Source: Camellia lanceoleosa
Taxonomy: Eukaryota > Streptophyta > Magnoliopsida > Ericales > Theaceae
Reading direction: 5' to 3'
Assembly: GCA_025200525.1 (NCBI GenBank)
Contig: CM045762.1
Coordinates: 104,310,682-104,374,681 of the forward strand
DNA length: 64,000 nucleotides
Shown: positions 10,430 to 20,980 of the stretch, one piece after another
How the letters are laid out: each line of letters opens with the position of its first letter
Numbering within the stretch: the stretch's first letter is position 1
Notes under the pieces: model-generated
The model's input: the letters and a program-made list of their open reading frames with translations, nothing else
The model's database searches: none
What the model was told of the DNA's origin: nothing
Translations under genes and position numbers: made by a program

Positions 10430-12121
10430 ATGGCCAGTAACATGCAGAAGGAAAAGATTGGGGACAACACTCCTGCTGGGAATGGAAGACCCGTCGAACC
10501 TAACGTTGAAAGAGGAGACCACAACGAAGAAACTCGTGATCAGAATCACGCAGAGAAAGGCGTCGGCCAAGTTGGCGACACATCAAAGAAAGCGGACCAG
10601 GGCAGGTACTATAACGAAGACAACCTCCAGACCTGGAAAGACAGATGTCTGAGGAGGGATGAAGAAGTAAAGGAGATGGCAAACAAGTTGGCAGACCTTC
10701 AATCGGTCGTCAACTTCATGATGCAAAATAATGTTATGCAGCCACCGTACCCGCTACAGGACACGCCAATGCCAGCAGCAAACGCCCAGAAGAAGGGGCA
10801 GAAAGAAATCCCCGAAGCCCCTCAGCACACGAGGAGTGGAAGGCACTCTCACCGACCTTCCAGGGAAGTCGGCCGAGAAGAGCCGAGAAGAGAAGAGTCT
10901 CGAAGGACATATCACGCGAAGGAGACAAACCCCAAAGAACATCGGCATGTTCAGGGGCAGGTATTGTGTTTCGATGCATCCAACGGGGAAGGGTCGAAAA
11001 GGAGCCACCATGAGGCCGTGAGTAGTGCGTCGAAAAGGCTGAAGTCCAAAGATAGCCGGGCTGCAGGGAGAAGTAAAGAAGACTTGAGAGATTACCTCAA
11101 GAGAAAGCGAGAAAATGCCGAAGTCGAAGTAACCTCCCCGGTTAAACCAAGGACACCATTCTCGGTGGAATTGGACAAATTCGCCGCGTCGAAAAGATTC
11201 AGTATGCCGAGGTTCCAAATATATGATAGTAAGTCAGACCCTAACTTCCATGTTGGATTTTTTTTGAATTCAATGGCATTATATAGTGGGAACAAGCCGT
11301 TGCACTGCAAAGTGTTCCTTTCATCCTTTGGGGAGATTGCATCAAATTGGTTCCACAAATTACCAAAGGGGAGTGTGAAGACTTGGAAAGCCCTGGCCGA
11401 GATGTTTGTGGCCAGGTTCATAACAAACAAACTGCAGCCATTGAGGGTGGATGCATTGATGGCTCTAAAGATCGGCAAAGATGAAAGCCTTAGGGCCTAT
11501 GCAAAAAGGTACTACGAGGTGTTCAATCGAATACCTGAATGCAACCGGGAGGTGGCGGTCGTGTCTTTCAAGAACGGCCTAAAGGATGACTGTCCACTGC
11601 GGAAGTCTTTGACAAAGACACTGCTAAAGAGCATGGAAGAGCTCATGGCGAGAATCGAGAAGTATGCCAGAGCCGAGGAAGATACATCGGGGAATAAGGA
11701 GACAAAGCCAGAAAAAGGCAACGGCTCGCCGAAGCGAGGCCGAGGTAACAATGGACCCAACAAACAAGAGACAGAGTTGAGGGCTAAGCAGGCAGTGACA
11801 ACGATGTTTCGAATTCCGGTCCACAAAGTCCTTGACCAAATTCGAAATCAGCCCTACTTCAGAACGCCAGCAAGGGCACCAGGAGAATTTATGGGAAGAA
11901 ACGTTGGTAGGCGTTGTGCTTACCACAATGAGGAGGGACACCCAACTCAGGGTTGCAGAGCCCTTAAAGCACACTTAGAAGATCTGGTAAGGCAAGGCCA
12001 TCTGAGAGACCTTGTGGATGAGGCCAAAACAAGGGAAGAACAGGCACGATTGCCTCAAGCACCAGCAGCCCCGCCTCCCCAAATAAGAAGAACCACAGGC
12101 AGGCGGACCTCGGGTGGTTAA
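10430..12121 (+). CDS. Tat gag polyprotein (563 aa)
   Basis: Capsid/nucleocapsid precursor that forms the virus-like particle packaging the element RNA. The N-terminal 240 residues are charged and low-complexity. The retrotransposon gag domain spans about residues 285-380 (WFHKLPKGSVKTWKALAEMF, then LRAYAKRYYEVFN). A zinc-knuckle-like CxxHxxxGHxTxxC lies at about 496-509. The start is the first ATG after the primer site. The frame is open throughout but ends at TAA 12119-12121, while the protease continues in another frame from 12114. In relatives gag and pol are usually continuous here, so a one-base shift near 12110 is likely. Confidence 0.9.
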   Translation: MASNMQKEKIGDNTPAGNGRPVEPNVERGDHNEETRDQNHAEKGVGQVGDTSKKADQGRYYNEDNLQTWKDRCLRRDEEVKEMANKLADLQSVVNFMMQNNVMQPPYPLQDTPMPAANAQKKGQKEIPEAPQHTRSGRHSHRPSREVGREEPRREESRRTYHAKETNPKEHRHVQGQVLCFDASNGEGSKRSHHEAVSSASKRLKSKDSRAAGRSKEDLRDYLKRKRENAEVEVTSPVKPRTPFSVELDKFAASKRFSMPRFQIYDSKSDPNFHVGFFLNSMALYSGNKPLHCKVFLSSFGEIASNWFHKLPKGSVKTWKALAEMFVARFITNKLQPLRVDALMALKIGKDESLRAYAKRYYEVFNRIPECNREVAVVSFKNGLKDDCPLRKSLTKTLLKSMEELMARIEKYARAEEDTSGNKETKPEKGNGSPKRGRGNNGPNKQETELRAKQAVTTMFRIPVHKVLDQIRNQPYFRTPARAPGEFMGRNVGRRCAYHNEEGHPTQGCRALKAHLEDLVRQGHLRDLVDEAKTREEQARLPQAPAAPPPQIRRTTGRRTSGG

Positions 12122-12908
12122 TGTGATCCACTCAAAGGTGAATGAAAACGACATACGGGGGGAGACACAGAGGGTAAAACACCTACAGCACGTCAACCAG
12201 GTCGGACTGAAAAGACCTCAGCCTGAAGAGTGCCAAGGACCAATGATAGCCTTCACAGAAGCCGATCTAGATATGGTCCAGCACCCGCACAATGATACCT
12301 TGGTAGTATCCCTCCAGGTTGGGGAGTGCCAAGTGAAACGCATCTTGATTAATCAAGGCAGCTCCTGCGACATCATGTATGTCAGATGTTACAAGGAGTT
12401 AGGCCTTCACCCTGATGACATGGAGCAGTCAAACGGCCCGATGGTCGGCTTAAATGGAACGCCGACATGGCCATTGGGCGCAACAAGCTTGGAGATACAG
12501 GCTGGTACGAAAAAGATCAAGACAGAATTCATTGTGATTGACACGCCCTCGCCTTACAACATTATCTTGGGGAGGCCGTGGTTGCATGTAATGGGGGCAG
12601 TTCCCTCAACATTGCATCAACTGCTACGATTCCCAACAAAACATGGGATTGAGGAAGTCAGAGGAGATCAGTTGCAGGCAAAAAATTGCTCCATGGCAGC
12701 AATGAAATTAACCTACAGCATTCGGGAACCAGAGAAGGCAGAAGTTGAAAAAGAGGACATGAAGGTCCTAGACGATGTCGGCAAGGAGCCGGCCAAGAAA
12801 AGTGAAGAAGTACTGAAGAAAATCCTCGTCCAGGAGGGCGATGAGGAACGCTTCTTTCTTCTCGCAGTGATTAGCCAAGAAGAGGAAAGAGAGCCGAAGC
12901 CTTTTTGA
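12114..12908 (+). pseudogene. Tat aspartic protease, catalytic Asp to Asn
   Basis: A frame of 264 residues with the retropepsin-type fold: HPHNDTLVVSL, then RILINQGSSCDIMY, and the downstream ILGRPWLH that closes the domain. The catalytic triplet expected as D-x-G-S (RILIDxGSS) reads N at residue 80 (codon AAT, 12351-12353), a single G-to-A change from GAT. The second Tat relic at 63286 keeps the D. The frame opens by overlapping the end of gag and stops at TGA 12906-12908, before the reverse transcriptase. The protease would be expected to be inactive. Confidence 0.85.
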
Positions 12909-13049
12909 GAAAAAATATTGAAGTGTTCGCTGGACACCTTATGAAATGCCCGGCATTGACCCCGAGGTCACATGTCACGACTAACGTTGATAGGTCGGCC
13001 AAACTCGTAATACAACGGGTTGTAAGACCGACGTTGATGCACGCAAGCG

Positions 13050-14267
13050 ATGGAGGAGGAAGTGGACAGACCGAGGCCAGGCCATCGGAGAAGCCAATTA
13101 CCCGACATGGTCACAAACACCGTGGTAGTGAAGAAGAAGAATGGCAAGTGGAGGGTCTGCGTAGATTTTACAAACTTGAACAAAGCTTGTCCCAAAGACA
13201 GTTTTCCTCTACCAAAGATCGACCAGTTGGTGGACGCCACATTTGGACATGGAAGGATGAGCTTCTTGGATGCTTATAGGGGGTACCACCAGATAGCCAT
13301 GTACCCCCCAGATGAGGAGAAGACAGCGTTTATCACCCCAAAAGGTCTGTATTGTTACAGAGTTATGCCTTTTGGGTTGAAAAACGCAGGAGCAACTTAC
13401 CAAAGGCTGGTAACCAAGATGTTCAAACACTTGATTGACCGAGAGTAGAAGTCTACATTGATGACATGGTCGTGAAGACCAAGGAACCAAAGGATCATCT
13501 TGCTGACCTAAGAGAGGTTTTTGACATACTCAAAACATATCAGCTCCGACTCAACGCATCGAAGTGCGCGTTTGGAGTCGGATCCGGTAAGTTCTTGGGA
13601 TACCTAGTGACTAGAAGGGGTATTGAAGCCAGCCGCATCGATCAAGGCCATCCCGAATTACAGAGTCCGACATCGCTAAACAGTTCAGATGCTTCGAAGG
13701 GTCGCAGCCCTAAACAGGTTCATAAGCCGAAGTTCGGACAAATGTAAACCTTTTTTCAATCTGGTGAAAAAGGCGACGGATTTTCTATGGACTGAGGAAT
13801 GTGAGGCCGCTTTGGCCGACCTAAAGAAATATCTTACCACGGCTCCAGTCCTCTCAACACCTGAACCTGGGGAGGAACTATTTTTATACTTAGCAGTTTC
13901 AGAGCACGCAGTAAGTGCTGTGATAATCCGAGAAGAGAAGGGAGAGCAGAAGGCTGTTTACTATGTAAGTAAAACCTTGGCCGATACAGAAACAAGGTAT
14001 CTACCATTGGAGAAATTAATGCTGGTCTTGGTAATGGCTTCAAAGAAGCTAAACCATTACTTTCAAGCTCACAAGATTGTGGTACTAACAGAGCACCCAT
14101 TGAAATCCTTGTTGCAACAAGGAGATTTAACTGGAAGAATAGCAAGATGGGCCGTAGCTTCGGGCCAATATGACCTGGAGTTCAAGCCGAGAACAGCAAT
14201 TAAGGGCCAAGTCTTGGCCGACTTCGTCGAAGTTCTCGCTGAATACATCGAACATCGGGCCCGCTGA
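13050..14267 (+). pseudogene. Tat reverse transcriptase and RNase H, frameshifted
   Basis: Three pieces in shifting frames. 13050-13448 holds the fingers/palm (VVVKKKNGKWRVCVDFTNLN, FPLPKIDQLVDA, MPFGLKNAGATYQRL) and stops at TAG 13446. The catalytic YIDD follows at 13454-13465 in a different frame and runs with KCAFGV...FLGYLV to about 13640. A further shift leads to 13689-14267 with the connection and first RNase H (LSTPEPGEELFLYLAVSEHA, YVSKTLADTETRYLPLEKL). The stop before YIDD is explained by one extra base in GAGAGTAGAAGTC. All expected blocks are present, so inactivation is by small indels. Confidence 0.9.
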
Positions 14268-14351
14268 GCCGAGATGAACGATGTCCAAACAAGGAAGGAG
14301 AAGCCGCCAAAGGCTAAAGAACCAAAGAAGGAAAACTCGCACCTGCAAAGA

Positions 14352-14824
14352 TTTACATCGGCGACTCCTTTCAACTTTTTGTTGATGGGAGCTCAAACCG
14401 GCAGGGGGCAGGGGCAGGAGTAGTGTTGATATCCCCCGACGGAGAGATATTGGAGCAGTCCATTCGACTGGGGTTCAAAGCCTCGAACAATGAGGCGGAG
14501 TATGAAGCATTGATTGCTGGACTGAAGCTGGCAGTAGCAGCAGAAGCAGATGAGGTAATAGTTTTTTGTGATTCACAACTTATAGTGAATCAAACTACAG
14601 GAGAGTTTGCAGCCCGAGATGAAAGGATGTCGGCATACGCAAAAGAAGTCATCAGGCTGGCAGCCTTGTTTCAAAACTGCCGACTTCTTCAGGTTAGCCG
14701 AGATGATAACAGCCACGCCGACGCGTTGGCCAATTTAGCAAGTTCAATGCAAACCGGAAAGACGAGGACAATAATGATCGATTACCTATCAGGCCCGAGC
14801 ATAGAGCCACCGAACACAATGTAA
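14352..14824 (+). pseudogene. Second, archaeal-type RNase H of Tat element
   Basis: The frame is open from before 14383 (FVDGSSNRQGAGAGVVLISP) to the stop at 14822-14824. It has the RNase HI catalytic set: Asp in VDGSS, Glu in NNEAEYEAL, Asp in FCDSQLIVNQ, Asp in DDNSHADALA. A second RNase H downstream of the first marks the Tat clade. The domain itself looks intact; it is scored as a pseudogene because the surrounding polyprotein is broken. Confidence 0.85.
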
Positions 14825-14836
14825 GAGGCATTATGT

Positions 14837-16074
14837 GTGAACATGGGACCAAGCTGGATGGATACAATTGTTGCATTCCTGAAAGAGGGAAAGCTGCCAG
14901 AAGAACGAAAGGAGGCACACAAGGTCAGATTGAAGTCGGCAAGATTCAGTCTGACAGCAGAAGGACATCTCTACAGAAGATCCTTCACTGGACCTCTTTT
15001 AAGGTGTGTACACCCTCTTCAGGTTGAAGACTTTTTATATGAAATTCATGAAGGAGTTTGTGGAAGCCACGCAAGGGGCAGATCATTAGCTCACAGGGCC
15101 ATTACCCAGGGGTATTGGTGGCCCTATATGCAAAAAGATTCAGAGGCTTATGTGAAGAAGTGTGAACAATGCCAGAGGTTTGCACCTTTGATACATTAGC
15201 CAGCTGCTAACTTGAACCCGGTTTCCAGCCCTTGGCCATTTGCCTAATGGGGCATGGATCTCGTTGGGCAATTGCCCCTGCTAATGGGCAAGGAAGTACC
15301 ATCGGGTAGCAACAGACTACTTCACAAAGTGGATAGAAGCAGAGCCTCTTGCCAAAATCCGAGATGTGGATGTGAAGAACTTCATCTGGAGAAACATCAT
15401 CACCAGATTTGGGATTCCAAGAGCAATAGTTGCTGACAACAGAACACAGTTTGACAGCAAACTCATCAAAAATTTTTGTGCAAAGTTCAAGATAAAGAAT
15501 TACTTTTCAACACCAAGTTTTTCCCAAAGTAATGGGCAAGCGTACATCCAACAAAGTAATTCTCGATGGGATAAAGAAGAGGCCGCAGGAGGAAAAGGAA
15601 AGTGGGTAGACTTGCCCAATGTGCTCGGGCATATCGCAATACGCCAAGAAGATCAACACGGGAATCCCACATTGCCATGGCTTATGGCACGTATCATTCC
15701 ATTGAGATCGGCATCCCAGGATCGAACCTGTGGAGTTGAGAACGGACTAATGATGTGCTCTTAGCCCGAGATCCGGATCTACTAGAAGAAAGAAGAGAGA
15801 AAGTCGCAATCCAAATTTTGCGGCATACCAAAGAACACTTGCCAAAGCTTACAACAAGAAGGTCAATCCAAGGGATTTTCAAGTCAACGACCTAGTCTTG
15901 AGAAAAGTCGTCGGCAATAAAAAGGATTCCAGAGAAGGCAAGCTTGGCCCAAATCGAAGGACCCTCTGCATTACTTCGGTGTTAGGAAATGGGGCATATC
16001 GGCTCGAAGATAATGAAGGCAAAGCATTGCCTAGACCATGGAACACTTGTAATTTAAAGTTTTTCTATCATTAG
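14837..16074 (+). pseudogene. Tat integrase, broken
   Basis: The zinc-binding HHCC region (HEGVCGSHARGRSLAHRAI, GYWWPYM, CEQCQRF) lies at 14837-15199 and stops at TAG 15197. Catalytic-core pieces follow at 15254-15764: the expected D-x-G in the WxMDLVGQLP block and in IVADNRTQFDS (G replaced by R), and QSNGQAY. The C-terminal module is at about 15877-16074 (DFQVNDLVLRKV, EGKLGP, LPRPWNTCNLKFFYH) and ends the polyprotein. Multiple shifts and stops; dead copy. Confidence 0.85.
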
Positions 16075-16315
16075 ATGCCTGTTTGATTTTTTGCCGATAT
16101 AATCAATAAAATTTTAGCAGAATTTTCCAGAACTTATGAAACTATGCACAATGTTGTTTTTTGAATAATGAGAACCCAAGTGGAACTTAGGTTCACATTG
16201 GGGGCAGAGAGAAGACAGTAAAGCTTAGCTGAAGTTAAGCCGAAATTATGTTTAACCGTGGTTAATCTGAGATAAAGCTTAACCGAAGTTAAACAGAGAT
16301 TATACTTAACCGAAG

Positions 16316-16755
16316 TTAAGCTGAGATAAATTCCTTATTTTTACTTGTTGAAATTTTTAGCAATTTACAAGTTAAAGTTAAGCTGAGATAAATTCCTTAT
16401 CTTTACTTGTTGAAATTTGTAGCAATTTACAAGTTAAAGTTAAGCCGAGATAAATTCCTTATCTTTACTTGTTGAAATTTGTAGCAATTTACAAGTTAAA
16501 GTTAATTTGAGATAAATTCCTTATCTTTACTTGTTGAAATTTGTAGCAATTTACAAGTTAAAGTTAAGCCGAGATAAATTCCTTATCTTTACTTGTTGAA
16601 ATTTTTAGCAATTTACAAGTTAAAGTTAAGCTGAGATAAATTCCTTATCTTTACTTGTTGAAATTTGTAGCAATTTACAAGTTAAAGTTAAGCTGATATA
16701 ATTGTTTATCGTCACTTGTTGAAATTTGTAGCAATTTACAAGATGAAGTTAAATT
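16316..16755. repeat. 62-bp tandem array, about 7 units
   Basis: The marker CTGAGATAAATTCC and its variants recur at 16321, 16383, 16445, 16507, 16569, 16631 and 16693, exactly 62 bp apart. Each unit contains TTACTTGTTGAAATTTGTAG and ends CAAGTTAAAGTTAAG. Units are nearly identical, so the array is young or homogenised. It separates the pol region from the antisense gene. Shorter related AACCGAAGTTAA motifs precede it from 16225. Confidence 0.95.
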
Positions 16756-17120
16756 AAGTTTGTTGATTCAGACCCTTGTTAAAACTTGAGAAAAGTTTAC
16801 CAGTTAAAATTGTATATGCTTTATACTTGTTGAAATTTATGGAAAATTTACAGGTTCTTGCCGAGATAAATCTTCTGGTAAACATACCCGAGGTATTTTT
16901 TCCCGAGGAGATTGTACAAAGGAGGAGAGACATGCAAAATATTCTAAGTATAGAATTATCTGACGTATACCATAAGAATACAAAAGTACAAACACTCAAG
17001 AGAAGAAAGTCAGATTTAGCATTAGAATGGAAAAAGGACATCGGCCATGTATGAGTTTACATTGCTCGAAACAAAAACATACAAGAAGCACAAAAGACAG
17101 AAAAAGAAAAAGCATCAAAA

Positions 17121-19468
17121 CTATGATTCTGCAAGAGCCATCTGGGTCTGGACATCAGACGATTCTTGGGGAATTACCTCGGTAGATTCTTGCGAAACTA
17201 CTTCGGCAGCCTTTTCTACAGCCACCTCGGCGTCAATCTCAGCAAGCGTCTTATCTAGACTCCTCTCAGCCAGAAGAAGGTCGGATGATAAACGCTCCGG
17301 ATCAGCTTCCTTGGGCACCTCCTCAAGCTCCTCATCTTGGGTTAAGTCCAGGACTTGATCACCCTGAGGAGGAGACTTGGTCTCATTGGCATCCTTGGGC
17401 TTCCTTACTAGCGCATTATCATCATCCTCATCCTCCTCCTCGGCTTCAGGCTCGGATTCATCCTCATCTTTAGTTTGACTTGGAGATGGAGGAGGAGGGA
17501 ATAGCAGAGGAATAGCATCAGCCTTGCGCAATGGCGAGTCATCTAGGACGTTAAGCTTCTTAGCAAGAGACATCCAACCAAGGGAGAAGCCCCTGTTACA
17601 TGCCTGCCTGACTTGAAGCTTGTAGTCCTCAGCAACATCGGCCATGCCTTGAGCATAGGCCTTTTCATCAGCCTCTTCGATTTCGGCCTTTTTCGTGGCC
17701 AGGGCTTCTTGAAGCTCCTTCTCGGCCTGGGCCCTCCTATCCTCAGCTTCCTTCAACTAGGCTTGAAGAACTTTGTTTATAGCCTCAGCAGCGCCGACTT
17801 TCTCCTCGGCAGAAGATTGGGCTTTTGTAGCAGCCTCGGCTTGGTCTTCCAATTTCTTCATTTTTGCTTCAAGACCTTTATTGGACCTTTTGAGGCCGGA
17901 GACCTCCCTCTTAGCCTCGGCAAGCCTCTCCCGGTTTTCAAACGACTGAATAGAGAAGGAGTGGGCATGCTGGATGGCCTGAAGGCAAAAAACAGTGTTA
18001 GAAAATATTCTAAGTAAGAAACAGAAAGGAAATAAAAGTTCCAAGTAGGAACATTTACCTGAATAGAATGTTGAAGCATGAGATAGTAGTTCTCATACTC
18101 ACTGATCTCGGAGTTCCGCTCAAGATCACCCAGGAGCAAGAGGGCAGTGCTGAGTGCAACGCCGATATTAATATCCTCGGCGCTGTCACTCTCGAAGATT
18201 GGCTTGTCCTCCAGAGTAATTTTTGGCTCCCAGGGGACCAAGGGCATTTTTGACTTAGAAGTTGTGCTAGAGGACAACCTCGGCTTCTTTGATTTTGAAG
18301 AGGAGGATGGCTGTGCTTGGCCAGATCTTTTAAGGAACAGCGATCTTCGCTCTCGAACAACCGTGAAATTGGCACTGTGTCTTCAATCTCAATTTGAGCG
18401 GCTGTGGCCTTTGGCTGAACTTTCTTGGTTCTTTTTGGTTTTGGTGGGGGCATGGTGTGCGTCGGCTGAGCATCGACGTCGGTAGGAAGGTCGGCCAGAA
18501 GATCTTGAGCCACGGGCTTTTGGCGAACCATCTCAGCAGTTTTGACAAGTCGTCGCCGACGACGTTTTCGTTCAGGAATAGGGATCAAGTAAGGTGCCGA
18601 AGTGGATGGCAAATCTGCTGGGTCAGACGTTGATCCTTGGCCTGTTCGTGATGTGGATGCAGTCTGGGTTGTAACAGAAGATGGAGAGAGGCTTTTCTTC
18701 TTTTATTTGGGGACGTCGGGCAAAACGGACTTATACGTCGGGATAAAGTTCAGCACCAGTGGAGCCTTTCGTTTGTCAATTGGCAGATCAAGTAACTTCT
18801 TCAAATCCTTGCCCAGAAAATAGGACTGGCGAAAGTTCTTTGGTGGTTTGCGAACATCTGCAAGAAGAAGAAGAAGTCAAAAATAGACAAAGTTTTGAAG
18901 ACTCAAAAAGTAACAAGAAAGTGATTAACAGTGGGCTCTTACCCTTGCCCTCTTTAACAGTTCGAGGAAGAGGGTATAAATGGGCATCTTCATCTGGGGC
19001 AAACTCCCAATTTCCAGAGGCAATAAGGTAGTCGCTCCACCCCTTGTTGAGTCCAGGAGGTCGGCTATAATTTTGAATTCGTGGACCTCGGCTTGAGGTA
19101 ATAAACGGCCTTTTTCTTTTAAGTCCAGTAGCACATGGTATAACAAAATTGGATATCGGCAAGGGTAATCCTAACATTATCCCGCTAGCTGTGACTATGA
19201 TACCATTAATCACTCTATATGAGTTGATGGTAAGTTGCATGGGGTTCAATTTGTAATAGTGAAGAACTTCACGGAAGAGGGGATCGAGTGGAAGCCGGAG
19301 TCCACATTCAACAAAAGCTACAATAGGGAAAGGCATCGTATGGTCTGTAGGCATGATGGAATCGTCATCCCCAGCTAGCCTAAGGTAAACATCATCCGGA
19401 ATGGAGAACTTTTGCCTAAAGTATTCAAGCTTGGTTGGGGTATTTACCCTACGTCTCCACATACCCAT
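17121..19468 (-). pseudogene. Antisense spliced gene of Tat element, PF04195-like
   Basis: Transcribed opposite to gag-pol. Exon 1 (19468-18943) encodes a region like Pfam PF04195 'putative gypsy type transposon' (FSIPDDVYLRLAGD, then FVECGLRLPLDPLFREVLHY). Exon 2 starts at 18857 after a GT-AG intron in phase 1 and ends at 18059. Exon 3 (17978-17121) encodes a long charged coiled coil (RLAEAKREVSGLKRSNKGL, DRRAQAEKELQEALATK), an acidic tract and the end MALAES. Both introns keep consensus borders. Damage: in-frame TAA at 18703-18705, a shift near 18330, in-frame TAG at 17757-17759. Other Tat elements (for example Grande) carry an antisense gene here; its function is unknown. The promoter would lie at about 19470-19900. 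Confidence 0.8.
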
Positions 19469-20430
19469 GACTTCGGTATGAATGTACTTAACTACACAAA
19501 GAGGGTACTTTTCAAGGGTTATTGGGACCTCGGCTTAAACCTAGGTATATATTGGTAAGGAGTATTTCAGTTTTTCCTACGAATTGAAGGTCCTACAGAC
19601 AAATCCCAAACCTAAATCTACGAAGAACGAATATGGAGGGTAGAAATCTGGAAAACAGAAAAGCAAGAGCGAAGTTTCAGAATCAAGAACAGAGGAAGGG
19701 CTATCAAAAGCATAAAGAATACATGGAATATACGGTCAAGAACAGTGACAAGAGTGCAAGAAAGTTTTGAACAGTGTATGGGCAGAAATCAAATTCACTT
19801 GAATACTTTCAGATATATGACTCACAAGATTTGAAAGAAAAATGGGAGCAAATAATATCAACAGAAATGAAAGCGAAGGGAACAGTGGCTTACCAGAGAA
19901 ATAGAGCCAGAGTGAGTTTTACCGAAGTCAGACGGCAGCTACAGATGTGACGAACTGATGACAGCTTCACGAGAGAGGAGAAGGAGAGACAGTCACAGAG
20001 CTTGGAGCTTGAAGCAATGGCGGTTTCGAAGAAGAAAGTTTAGAGAGAGAGAAAGCAAGGAAATCAAATGCAAAAGTGAAGAGCCAAAAGAGAGAGGCAA
20101 AAGTTTTGTCAAAATTTGAAACGGCGGCAAAACAGAAGCATTTAATGCGCCTGGGGTAACGCGGACATCAGACGGCGCAGACAGATGAAAGACGGCTTGC
20201 GAGCGCGTCATAGGCACGAGCCAATAGAAACGGAACTCGTAGGTGAACTGATTAAAAAGTGACGCATGACAGCTCATACGCGTGAAAGAGTTCACTAGAA
20301 TTCTTGTTCTCCGAAGAGATCATGTCGGGCAAAAAGTAAATGATCTCAGCTGGGAAGTTCTTGAGCCGATGTTCAACAAGAGTACCAATGTAGGTTCCAT
20401 CACCTCAGAATGCCGAGGTAATAGAACCTA

Positions 20431-20438
20431 GGGGGCAG
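20431..20438 (+). other. Polypurine tract
   Basis: GGGGGCAG lies immediately upstream of the 3' LTR start at 20440 and is the likely plus-strand primer. Confidence 0.65.
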
Positions 20439-20439
20439 T

Positions 20440-20980
20440 TGTGGGGACATATTTTCTGAGTACCAACACGTGGCCGAGGTGACACCGAAGTGTCAGCCGA
20501 GATGTCACGTGTCCTGGTCTAGATACCAGGATGATCTCGGCTAGGCCGAGGTTATCTGCGAGAATACAGGAATCCGGGATAAACGGATAAGGGACAGGAG
20601 TCCTAGAATGAAGAAAGACTACAAGATGGATACAGGTAATACTCTCAGGGAGTCTATCCTTATCTCTTGAAGAGTCCAAGGTAAATCCGGAATTAGAGTC
20701 CATGGAAGTGAGACTTCTAGTGGGACTGGGATGGAGTAAAACTATAAAAGAAGGGCACCCCCGGCGGGTCTAAGGTACGCAATTTTAAGCCTTGAGCAGT
20801 AATTTAAGCACTTGAATTATCTTTAGAGAGACTGACTTGTTCGTCGGAGTGTCCCCAGGTGGAAGAACCACCGCCGGAGCCTTTTCTTTATGTACTGGAT
20901 AACAGGGTGCCATCTGTTCTGCCTGTGTTCTACAGCTGAATTACTAAGGAGGGCAGTGTGATCGGAAAATCACTCACACA
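20440..20980 (+). repeat. 3' LTR of Tat element
   Basis: Same termini as the 5' LTR; about 15 substitutions and one 1-base indel relative to it by eye. Followed by the GAAAT target duplication at 20981-20985. Confidence 0.95.

Larger units (their letters stand above)
9853..20980 (+). mobile_element. Complete Tat-lineage Ty3/gypsy retrotransposon
   Basis: An 11,128-bp element with 542/541-bp LTRs (TGTGGGG...CACACA), target duplication GAAAT, primer site TTGGCGCCGTCTGTGGGA and a G-rich purine tract before the 3' LTR. Order: gag, protease, reverse transcriptase, RNase H, a second archaeal-type RNase H, integrase, a 62-bp tandem array, then an antisense gene. The double RNase H and the extra antisense reading frame are hallmarks of the Tat clade. 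The coding part carries frameshifts, stops and a mutated protease site, so this copy cannot move by itself. By eye the LTRs differ at about 15 positions plus one indel (near 3%), pointing to a fairly recent insertion. Confidence 0.95.
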
